56,334 nucleotides of DNA from contig WGFU01000040.1 of NCBI GenBank assembly GCA_015492075.1, positions 1 through 56,334 of the forward strand, in the 5' to 3' direction. The stretch comes from Gammaproteobacteria bacterium (GTDB lineage: Bacteria > Pseudomonadota > Gammaproteobacteria > GCA-2400775). The notes under the pieces are model-generated. The model saw only the letters and a list, made by a program, of their open reading frames with translations. It made no database searches and was not told the origin of the DNA. The translations under genes were made by a program, and so were the position numbers. This document shows, piece after piece, positions 50,527 to 56,334 of this stretch (the stretch's first letter is position 1; each line of letters opens with the position of its first letter).

Positions 50527-51051
50527 TTAGCAAGAAGCCTTGTCTATTGACTCCAGAACACTGCTGGTGAGCAAATGATCAATATCGAGCACGATAATCA
50601 TTTTTTCGTCCACTGTCGCCAAGCCCTTGACATAATCAACATTGACAACATTGCCAAAATCTGGTGGTGGTTTCATTTGGTCTTCTGATACATTGTAGAC
50701 ATCAGAAACACCATCTACCACAATACCCATCACTCTTTCGTCATCTTCACTAACAATTTTCAGAACGATAACTACCGTCAAAGGACTGTAGTTTACACTG
50801 TCAAGATTAAATCTCAGACGTAAATCAATAATAGGAACAATTGTGCCGCGCAGATTAATTACTCCCTTTATGTATCCCGGGGTATTAGGAATAAGTGTAA
50901 CGGTATCCCACCCTTTTATTTCTTGAACTCGCAATATATCAACACCGTATTCCTCGTCCGACAAAATGAACGTAAGATACTGGCTACTATCCGCACTAGT
51001 ATCCATACCTATTATCTCAGGTGCTGCCTCAATGGATTGTGTCGTGCTCAT
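50527..51051 (-). CDS. cheW: Chemotaxis coupling protein CheW
   Basis: This 174-residue SH3-like scaffold links the receptor to CheA. Motifs: YLTFILSDEEYGVDILRVQEIKGW (about 25-48), IPNTPGYIKGVINLRGTIVPIIDLRLRF (about 54-81), VMGIVVDGVSDVYNV and the C-terminal VKGLATVDEKMIIVLDIDHLL. Its start lies within the 3' end of cheA (23-bp overlap), so it is coupled to cheA. Confidence 0.95.
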   Translation of the reverse strand: MSTTQSIEAAPEIIGMDTSADSSQYLTFILSDEEYGVDILRVQEIKGWDTVTLIPNTPGYIKGVINLRGTIVPIIDLRLRFNLDSVNYSPLTVVIVLKIVSEDDERVMGIVVDGVSDVYNVSEDQMKPPPDFGNVVNVDYVKGLATVDEKMIIVLDIDHLLTSSVLESIDKASC

Positions 51052-53206
51052 CCGGTATCTCCTTATTCATATTGGCTATAATGATTTCCTGCCCGGAACC
51101 CTGTTGCGCCTCCCCAGCATGATCAGCAATTCTCTGTGATCGGAGCAGGCTTGTGTCCATTAACTTGGCACATCGAATCAGTCCTGCAATATCAAGAATA
51201 AGCGCAACGGTACCGTCGCCGAGTATCGTGGCACCAGATAGACCATTAACAGGCTTATAGTTTGTTTCCAGACTTTTGATTACAACCTGTTGTTGGGCAA
51301 GCAGATCATCTACGATCAGTCCGGCTTTTTGACCTTCACCTTCAACGACCACCATAAGACCTCCATCAATTGACAGTTTTTCTTTTGGTATACTAAAAAT
51401 ATCACTGAGATGAATGATGGGGATATAGTCTTCACGCAATAAATAAACCTGCGCCTGACCGGCAATGGTATTAACCTGTGCAATCTTGATTTGCAACGAT
51501 TCGATGATCGAGGTTAAAGGAACAATATAGGTTTCTTCGCCAACACTCACTAATTGGCCATCTAGTATTGCCAATGTAAGAGGCAAACGAATCAGCATGC
51601 GAGTGCCTTTTCCTTGTTCTGACTTGATCTCTACATTGCCGCCTAAATCACGGATATTACGCCGCACGACATCCATGCCAACGCCTCGTCCGGACACATC
51701 ACTAAGCGCTTCGGCGGTAGAAAATCCGGGTTGAAATATCAGATCGTAGATCTTCTCTTCAGAAATCGATTCATCTTCATTGACCAAGCCACGCTCTATT
51801 GCCTTACTCAATATCCTGTCGCAATCCAAACCCTTACCGTCGTCGCGAATCTCTACAACGATATTACCGCCCTGATGACTGGCATCAAGATACACGGTTC
51901 CCGTCCCCGGTTTGCCTGCAGCGATACGTTCATCCGGTTTTTCGATACCATGATCAATGGAGTTGCGGACCAGATGAACCAAAGGGTCACCGATTTTTTC
52001 CATAATCGTTTTATCAAGTTCCGTTTGCTCTCCTGTAATTACTAACTTGATATCTTTACCCATTTTTTTAGCCAGATCATGAACCATGCGTGGAAAACGG
52101 CTGAAGATAAAACTGATTGGAAGCATGCGTACACGCATCACACTCTCTTGCAATTCTCGTGTATTGCGTTCCAGCTGAGCAAGCCCTTCACGTAACCTTT
52201 CAGTGCGACGATTGTCACATTCCCTATCATCATCAATCTCCGACCCTATTTGACCAAGCATTGACTGCGTGATAACTAACTCGCCGACAAGATTGATAAT
52301 ATCATCGACTTTGTCGATGCCAACACGAATCGACGTGACTTCGCTAGTCGCGGTTTTTTTTACTTGGCCGACATCGGTTTTCTTTATACTTTGAGCACCA
52401 GCACCATCCTTAGTGCAATCCTCACCCGCACTCGAAACAAGCGCATCCGGCACTTTCGTACCATCTTTTTCTGATCCGCTTTCAATTGGGACGATGTCAA
52501 GATCACATTCGTCTTCTACCCATTCAAACACTTCGTATATCTGCTCTTTGGCCACATCACCGATGAGCCTTAAGCTCCAGCTCAAATAACAATTTTCAGG
52601 ATGTAGATCGTCGAAATTCGGGAGGCCTGAGGAATCAACTGTAACCGAAAGTTCGCCAAGTTCAGATAAGACGCTAAACATAGGCAGCGGGTCGTTACCG
52701 GTTCTCAGCATACTCGCAAGAGGTTTAAACCGTATATCCCAGCCCGTGCTGATTGATGTATTGACCTGGGTCAACTCTACAGTTTCTTGCTCCGGATCAA
52801 CTGTAGAATTGGAATTATTTTTCCCCAGTATGGCAATCAATCTATTTTCATTCTCAGTAACAACCTGGTCATGGATATCACCACCATCTCTTGTCGCGTT
52901 CAACATAGAACGGACACAATCGACTGATTGGAGTAAGCAATCAATACTCTCTTGATCAACCTTGCGTTTATTATCTCGCATCTCGTCGAGCAAGGTTTCG
53001 AGTAAATGTGTAAAGGCTGCAACTTCACTGAAACCAAAAGTTCCGCTACCGCCTTTGATCGAGTGCGCAGCACGGAATATAGTATTTATAATATCCTTGT
53101 CAGTCGAACCAGCTTCGAGATCTAGCAGGTTCGCTTCCATAATATCAAGCCCCTCAAAACTCTCGTCAAAAAAGGTTTGATGGAACTGCTTTAAATCGAT
53201 GGACAT
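51029..53206 (-). CDS. cheA: Chemotaxis histidine kinase CheA
   Basis: This 725-residue kinase phosphorylates CheY and CheB in response to the receptor. HPt domain P1 carries FRAAHSIKGGSGTFGF with phospho-histidine 48. A region around 155-250 (GWDIRFKPLASMLRTGNDP) looks like the P2 response-regulator-binding domain. The P3 dimer helix contains VDDIINLVGELVITQSML. The ATPase has DPLVHLVRNSIDHGIEKPDER (N box), IRDDGKGLD (G1) and FSTAEALSDVSGRGVGMDVVRRNI (G2). A CheW-like P5 domain follows. It is 3 bp after cheY. Confidence 0.95.
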   Translation of the reverse strand: MSIDLKQFHQTFFDESFEGLDIMEANLLDLEAGSTDKDIINTIFRAAHSIKGGSGTFGFSEVAAFTHLLETLLDEMRDNKRKVDQESIDCLLQSVDCVRSMLNATRDGGDIHDQVVTENENRLIAILGKNNSNSTVDPEQETVELTQVNTSISTGWDIRFKPLASMLRTGNDPLPMFSVLSELGELSVTVDSSGLPNFDDLHPENCYLSWSLRLIGDVAKEQIYEVFEWVEDECDLDIVPIESGSEKDGTKVPDALVSSAGEDCTKDGAGAQSIKKTDVGQVKKTATSEVTSIRVGIDKVDDIINLVGELVITQSMLGQIGSEIDDDRECDNRRTERLREGLAQLERNTRELQESVMRVRMLPISFIFSRFPRMVHDLAKKMGKDIKLVITGEQTELDKTIMEKIGDPLVHLVRNSIDHGIEKPDERIAAGKPGTGTVYLDASHQGGNIVVEIRDDGKGLDCDRILSKAIERGLVNEDESISEEKIYDLIFQPGFSTAEALSDVSGRGVGMDVVRRNIRDLGGNVEIKSEQGKGTRMLIRLPLTLAILDGQLVSVGEETYIVPLTSIIESLQIKIAQVNTIAGQAQVYLLREDYIPIIHLSDIFSIPKEKLSIDGGLMVVVEGEGQKAGLIVDDLLAQQQVVIKSLETNYKPVNGLSGATILGDGTVALILDIAGLIRCAKLMDTSLLRSQRIADHAGEAQQGSGQEIIIANMNKEIPDEHDTIH

Positions 53207-53209
53207 CTT

Positions 53210-53572
53210 CTACCCCAGCACTTTTTTGACCGTTGCCAATAGCTGATCAGGGTTAAAAGGCTTAACAATCCAGCCAGTAGCGCCAGCAGCTTTTCCGGCT
53301 TGTTTCTTTTCCGCTGTAGATTCGGTCGTTAGCGTCAAAATAGGAATAAATTTATAGGTGGGTAACGCTCGTAACTCTTTAGTCAGAGTAATACCGTCCA
53401 TATTCGGCATATTGACATCAGTGATAACTAGCGAAAATTTTTTTGACTTCGCTATTCCTAATGCCTCTTTACCATCTTTTGCCTCAGTCACTTGGTATCC
53501 GGCCCCTTTAAGGGTAAACGCAACCATCTGCCGCATGGACGCCGAGTCATCTACTGCCAATATATCTGCCAT
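53210..53572 (-). CDS. cheY: Chemotaxis response regulator CheY
   Basis: This 120-residue single-domain receiver has LAVDDSASMRQMVAFTL at the start (acidic pocket), phospho-acceptor aspartate 52 in VITDVNMPNMDG, TLTTES with the switch threonine/serine, and KPFNPDQLLATV with the conserved lysine. It resembles the CheY of Che2-type clusters. Whether it acts on the flagellar switch or another output cannot be told from sequence. It lies 48 bp after the STAS gene and 3 bp before cheA. Confidence 0.95.
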   Translation of the reverse strand: MADILAVDDSASMRQMVAFTLKGAGYQVTEAKDGKEALGIAKSKKFSLVITDVNMPNMDGITLTKELRALPTYKFIPILTLTTESTAEKKQAGKAAGATGWIVKPFNPDQLLATVKKVLG

Positions 53573-53620
53573 TAAAATATCTCCAATCCGTACATATTTG
53601 CCTTAGAATTGTTTCCATAG

Positions 53621-53923
53621 CTAGCTATTACTTGCCTGAGAGGGTGCAACGAAGGGAGGGGACTGCGTCACTAACCCGAGTTTCTCCATCGCGCTGCCGA
53701 CGGCGCGCGAAAGCTTCCAATCGACTGTCATACTATTTGACTGAGCTGAACGCATATACGCATATAACAATTGTGCTATAGCAGTATCTATACGTTCGGT
53801 TCGTGTCGCATCTATGGTGATGGAACTGGTACTTCCGTAGGTGCTCTGGAGAAGTTCGTATACGTGCTCGGCATCAGCTATCCCGAGCTCACTATCTAAT
53901 ATAATGTGCGATGTATCTTCCAT
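53621..53923 (-). CDS. STAS-domain protein of the chemotaxis operon
   Basis: This 100-residue protein has the STAS (anti-sigma-factor-antagonist-like) fold pattern: a beta strand HIILDSELGIADAEHVYELL, then SITIDATRTERIDTAIAQLLYAYMRSA (about 34-60) with the loop-helix typical of the family. The usual phospho-serine position of SpoIIAA (D-S-S-G) reads D-T-A-I here. It is the first gene of the che operon. Its ATG is preceded by AAGGATT and lies about 27 bases after the predicted sigma-28 start. Small STAS proteins often lead cheY-cheA operons, but their role is unclear. Confidence 0.85.
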   Translation of the reverse strand: MEDTSHIILDSELGIADAEHVYELLQSTYGSTSSITIDATRTERIDTAIAQLLYAYMRSAQSNSMTVDWKLSRAVGSAMEKLGLVTQSPPFVAPSQASNS

Positions 53924-53956
53924 AATCCTTCATGCTAAATTCCGTAGCTATGTTTG

Positions 53957-53983
53957 GTATCGGCCAGCGCAAGTCTCACTTTA
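53957..53983 (-). promoter_or_regulatory. Sigma-28 (FliA) promoter of the che operon
   Basis: On the minus strand TAAAGTGA (53976-53983), an 11-bp spacer and GCCGATAC (53957-53964) match the FliA consensus TAAAGTTT-N11-GCCGATAA at 13 of 16 positions, with the exact spacing. The predicted start is about 27 bases upstream of the STAS gene. This ties the operon to the flagellar regulon although no flagellar gene lies in the window. Confidence 0.75.
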
Positions 53984-54087
53984 GCGGAATAATATAGGAA
54001 CTAACTATTCTGATTGCCAGCAGCCGAAGGAAAATGTAATTTTCGCTCTAAAAATAATATCCTTTTGCTTATCCACCCAGAACAGAA

Positions 54088-54240
54088 TTATGAATTGCCC
54101 CGAGTTTTCCAGGCAATGCACAGTTTTTTAATGCTCGAATGGCGCTGCGCATGACCTTGTGCGGTTCCTCCAAAGGCATTTTTCATACCTTTAAACGGTT
54201 TCTTGAAGAAAACCCGCTCAGATCGGTATAACTTAGACAT
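54088..54240 (-). other. Unassigned 50-codon frame upstream of the che operon
   Basis: Between the che promoter and the Rhs remnant an ATG frame of 50 codons (MSKLYRSERVFFKKPFKGMK at its start) and an overlapping 34-codon frame in another phase (MPLEEPHKVMRSAIRALKNC) can be read. Neither matches a family I recognise and neither has a convincing ribosome-binding site. It may be decayed sequence that arrived with the Rhs fragment. The rest of 53984-54252 shows nothing else. Confidence 0.2.
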
Positions 54241-54252
54241 AGCGATTGAGGT

Positions 54253-54470
54253 TTACGCTTTAAATGGAGCTTTTATATTGGCGGCGGCCGAGAGAAAACT
54301 GCCTAGCCCCGGGATCATAGATGCGGCCGCTCATGTACATGAGACCGAATTCTTCTAAGTACTGCTAGCCAATGAAGCCGCGGTTGACGGCCGTGGAGCT
54401 GGCGACCAGGGAACCATCGGCACGTTTGACCTCGTTGACGGGATGATTTCGTCATCTAGCGTGACGACAG
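54253..54470 (-). pseudogene. Rhs/YD-repeat core domain remnant
   Basis: Read on the minus strand, this stretch spells RNHPVNEVKRADGSLVASS, then TAVNRGFIG, a TAG stop, QYLEEFGLMYMSGRIYDPG. It then continues in the +1 phase as LGSFLSAAANIKAPF. This is the RHS-repeat-associated core ending (compare GFTGHE-L-EFGLMYMNGRIYDP-LGRFLSADP). There is one in-frame stop (TAG at about 54367-54369) and one frameshift after the CCCGGGG run near 54308-54312. An upstream TGA also interrupts the frame. No start, N-terminal repeats or toxin tip is present, so it is a dead fragment of a polymorphic-toxin-type gene. Confidence 0.75.
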
Positions 54471-54534
54471 GCATAGCCCCCCAAGCGCTGAGGGGCTCAG
54501 GTTAACTATGCAGCGACGTTAGCGCTGCCGCTAA

Positions 54535-54855
54535 TTAATACTGCTCCATAGCGGGGTCAATTTCTCGTGCCCAGGCATCGAGGCCGCCAGCAAGATTGAT
54601 AATATTAGTAAAGCCGCTTTGGACAAGGTACTGGGCAACCTGGGCACTGCGCATACCATGATGACAAACGAGTACGATACCTTCGTCAGGGTCAAACTGA
54701 TCGATATGGTCTTCGATTTCATCCATGGGTATAAGTATGGAACCTTCTATATGGCACTTTTCATATTCCCATTCTTGACGAACGTCTATCACTTTTGGTG
54801 GCAGGTCTTTCTCTAGTAGATCCTTGAGTTCTTGTGGCGTAATGTCATCTATCAT
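54535..54855 (-). CDS. Single-domain rhodanese-like sulfurtransferase
   Basis: This 106-residue cytosolic protein has one rhodanese domain: ITPQELKDLLEKD at the start, VIDVRQEWEYEKCHIEGSILIPMDEI (about 22-47), and the active-site loop LVCHHGMRSAQVAQYL (about 62-77) with the persulfide-forming cysteine. The CHHGMRS loop has the six-residue length of sulfur-transferring rhodaneses rather than the longer phosphatase form. A good AAGGG box lies six bases before the ATG, and a perfect -10 TATAAT (54884-54889) lies upstream without a clear -35. Substrate unknown. It is flanked by the Rhs remnant and the IS3-type element. Confidence 0.9.
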   Translation of the reverse strand: MIDDITPQELKDLLEKDLPPKVIDVRQEWEYEKCHIEGSILIPMDEIEDHIDQFDPDEGIVLVCHHGMRSAQVAQYLVQSGFTNIINLAGGLDAWAREIDPAMEQY

Positions 54856-55019
54856 GATCGGCCCTTACACGCATAAAAATTGAATTATAAATGATCTCAA
54901 TACCAAGATGCACTACAGTAAAAAGACGTTTTACCAAAAACCACTTTTACACTGTGATTCTCTCAACTTAGTCTGCAGCCAGCCCTTACTGATCCATGTC
55001 GAACCCAAATATGGCGGTC

Positions 55020-55046
55020 TGAACCGCCCCGGGTTTTGAGGAGGCT
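55020..55046 (+). repeat. Left terminal inverted repeat of the IS3-type element
   Basis: 27 bp starting TGAACCGCCCCGG and ending GAGGAGGCT, identical to the reverse complement of the right end at 56308-56334. Confidence 0.9.
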
Positions 55047-55069
55047 CCAACCTTTGAGAGAATGGAGCC

Positions 55070-55393
55070 ATGAACAAGTCAAACAAGTTTTCACTGGAAG
55101 TCCGTGAGCGTGCGGTGCAGATGGTTCAGGAGCATCGCGGGGAGTATCCGTCGTTGTGGGCAGCGGTTGAGTCGATAGCGCCGAAGATTGGTTGCGTACC
55201 ACAGACCTTGCTCACGTGGGTCAAGCGTACGGAGATTGATGCTGGAACCCGGCCGGGTATGACCACGACCGAGGCACAGCGCATCAAGGAGCTGGAGCGC
55301 GAGAACAAAGAGCTGCGGCGCGCCAACGATATCCTCAAGACCGCCAGCGCTTTTTTCGCCCAGGCGGAGCTCGACCGCAAACTGAAGTCTTAA
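55070..55393 (+). CDS. IS3-family transposase OrfA (HTH protein)
   Basis: This 107-residue protein has an N-terminal helix-turn-helix ([22 protein letters not shown], then [22 protein letters not shown], about residues 7-53) for binding the element ends, and a leucine-zipper-like coiled coil ([22 protein letters not shown], about 71-92). It normally acts as a regulator. It continues into OrfB by a -1 frameshift at the TTTTTTC run inside ASAFF. Confidence 0.93.
   Translation: MNKSNKFSLEVRERAVQMVQEHRGEYPSLWAAVESIAPKIGCVPQTLLTWVKRTEIDAGTRPGMTTTEAQRIKELERENKELRRANDILKTASAFFAQAELDRKLKS
55351..55357 (+). promoter_or_regulatory. Predicted -1 frameshift site TTTTTTC
   Basis: The heptamer T-TTT-TTC lies in the orfA frame as GCT-TTT-TTC, the X-XXY-YYZ phase required for tandem -1 slippage. 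The -1 frame from here is open through to the end of orfB, so the fused OrfAB transposase can be made. Position near the end of the OrfA coiled coil fits IS3-family practice. Confidence 0.65.
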
Positions 55394-55449
55394 ACGCCTA
55401 TATCGACGAGCACCGGGACACGTACGGGGTCGAGCCGATCTGCAAGGTC

Positions 55450-56295
55450 TTGCAGGTCGCCCCGTCGGCGTACCGGCGCCATGCAGCCCGGCAACGCAAT
55501 CCGGAGTTGCGCAGCAACCGAGCCAAGCGCGATGAGCAGCTGATGCCGCACATCAAACGGGTCTGGGAAGCCAACCTGCAGGTATACGGTGTTGACAAGG
55601 TCTGGAAACAGATGAACCGGGAAGACATCCGGGTCGCACGCTGCACGGTGGAACGGCTCATGCGTCGTCTGGGCTTGCAGGGCGCACGCCGTGGCAAGAA
55701 GGTGCGTACCACGATACCGGATACGAAGGCACCCTGTCCGCTGGATCGGGTGAATCGGCAGTTCAACGCGGAGCGTCCCAACCAGCTGTGGGTGTCGGAT
55801 TTCACCTACGTGTCCACCTGGCAGGGTTGGCTGTATATCGCCTTTGTCATTGACGTATTCGCCCGGCGCATCGTCGGCTGGCGTGTCAGCACTACCATGA
55901 CCACGGACTTCGTGCTCGATGCGCTGGAACAGGCCCTGTATGCCCGTCAGCCCGATCCGGATGCGCTGATCCATCACAGTGACCGGGGTTCACAGTATGT
56001 CTCGATCCGGTACAGCGAACGACTGGCCGAGGCCGGGATCGAACCCTCGGTGGGTAGCAAGGGTGATAGCTACGATAACGCACTGGCCGAGACCATCAAC
56101 GGACTGTACAAGGCTGAACTGATCCATCGTCGCGGCCCGTGGAAGACCAGGGAATCGGTCGAGCTGGCAACCCTTGAATGGGTCGCCTGGTTTAACCACC
56201 AGCGATTGATGGGGCCCTTGGGTTATATACCTCCGGCAGAAGCTGAGGCAAACTACTACAGGCAACACAACGGTCAGGCTGCTGTAGCAGCATGA
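55450..56295 (+). CDS. IS3-family transposase OrfB (DDE catalytic domain)
   Basis: The catalytic part of the transposase. The DDE triad is intact: QLWVSDFTYVSTWQG (first Asp), LIHHSDRGSQYVS (second Asp) and DNALAETINGLYKAELI (Glu), with the final WFNHQRLMGPLGYIPPAEAE typical of the family. Conserved sequence ([20 protein letters not shown]) precedes the listed TTG start in the same frame, from about 55392. The natural product is therefore probably OrfAB made by frameshift, not a free OrfB from this start. Confidence 0.93.
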   Translation: MQVAPSAYRRHAARQRNPELRSNRAKRDEQLMPHIKRVWEANLQVYGVDKVWKQMNREDIRVARCTVERLMRRLGLQGARRGKKVRTTIPDTKAPCPLDRVNRQFNAERPNQLWVSDFTYVSTWQGWLYIAFVIDVFARRIVGWRVSTTMTTDFVLDALEQALYARQPDPDALIHHSDRGSQYVSIRYSERLAEAGIEPSVGSKGDSYDNALAETINGLYKAELIHRRGPWKTRESVELATLEWVAWFNHQRLMGPLGYIPPAEAEANYYRQHNGQAAVAA

Positions 56296-56307
56296 CTTAA
56301 ACCAAAC

Positions 56308-56334
56308 AGCCTCCTCAAAACCCGGGGCGGTTCA
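56308..56334 (-). repeat. Right terminal inverted repeat of the IS3-type element
   Basis: 27 bp, the perfect inverse of 55020-55046. Its last base is the last base of the window. Confidence 0.9.

Larger units (their letters stand above)
55020..56334 (+). mobile_element. Complete IS3-family insertion sequence, 1315 bp
   Basis: The element is bounded by perfect 27-bp terminal inverted repeats that begin TGAACCGCCCCGGGTTTTGA. It carries orfA and orfB in the -1 relation typical of IS3 elements. Its base composition is visibly GC-richer than the flanking sequence, suggesting arrival from a different background. Both ends are intact, and the window stops exactly at the right end, so a target duplication cannot be tested (3 bp left of the element: GTC). 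Confidence 0.92.

Noticed and set aside
54305-54366. Cluster of common restriction sites (SmaI, NotI, EcoRI, ScaI, NheI) resembling a cloning polylinker
   Set aside because: Translated on the minus strand it reads as the Rhs core motif GLMYMSGRIYDP, so the sites are incidental.
54884-54915. Full promoter for the rhodanese gene
   Set aside because: The -10 TATAAT is perfect, but no acceptable -35 lies 16-18 bases upstream, so only the -10 is mentioned.

Overview
The window reads as one ~56 kb chromosomal segment of a motile gammaproteobacterium. Evidence for the group: the order carA-carB-greA-DUF4149 / yhbY-rlmE-ftsH-folP-glmM-tpiA-secG-tRNA-Leu is the Pseudomonas/Legionella-type order; a complete 14-gene NADH dehydrogenase (nuoA-N) follows the tRNA; and a dnaJ-dnaK-grpE-hrcA / nadK-recN / fur / bamE cluster is present. 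hrcA is absent from E. coli and Pseudomonas but occurs in several deep-branching gamma- and many betaproteobacteria, so the exact order of the host cannot be fixed from this window. Both ends lie in insertion sequences: the 3' end of an IS30-type transposase at the left, and a complete IS3-type element whose right inverted repeat is the last base at the right. The segment therefore looks like an assembly contig that stops at repeats.

Layout. 1-2228: IS30 remnant, then yqaA, pcm and surE (minus strand, protein repair and stationary-phase genes). 2326-16727: nuoA to nuoN on the minus strand, tightly packed, with a strong promoter abutting the nuoA start codon. 16814-23521: tRNA-Leu(GAG), secG, tpiA, glmM, folP, ftsH, rlmE and a small membrane protein (minus). 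23527-25763: yhbY and a DeaD-type RNA helicase (plus), ended by a ~245-bp MITE-like palindromic element. 26015-34661: glgP, a small membrane protein, DUF4149, greA, carB, carA and rof (minus), with an intrinsic terminator in the carA leader. 34662-40447: dapB, dnaJ, dnaK, grpE, hrcA (minus), with two matching heat-shock (sigma-32-like) promoters before grpE and dnaK. 40627-43189: nadK and recN (plus). 43678-44568: fur and bamE, divergent.

44696-53923 is the most distinctive part. It is a chemotaxis operon in the order STAS-cheY-cheA-cheW-(58-aa ORF)-receptor-cheR-cheD-cheB, the order of the Pseudomonas Che2/Aer2 cluster. A near-consensus FliA (sigma-28) promoter precedes it. Its receptor is a soluble 960-residue protein with an N-terminal flavohaemoglobin-type globin domain, three near-identical 125-residue PAS repeats, a HAMP-like segment, a methyl-accepting signalling domain and a C-terminal EWEDF pentapeptide for CheR/CheB. 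The globin keeps its proximal histidine. Each PAS repeat keeps a His and a Trp at the same spacing, roughly where the haem-binding Aer2 PAS has its pair. This predicts a multi-haem gas or redox receptor.

53924-56334: a degraded Rhs core fragment, a single-domain rhodanese, and the IS3-type element with an in-phase TTTTTTC slippery site between its two reading frames. No CRISPR array, prophage, rRNA or flagellar structural gene was found.
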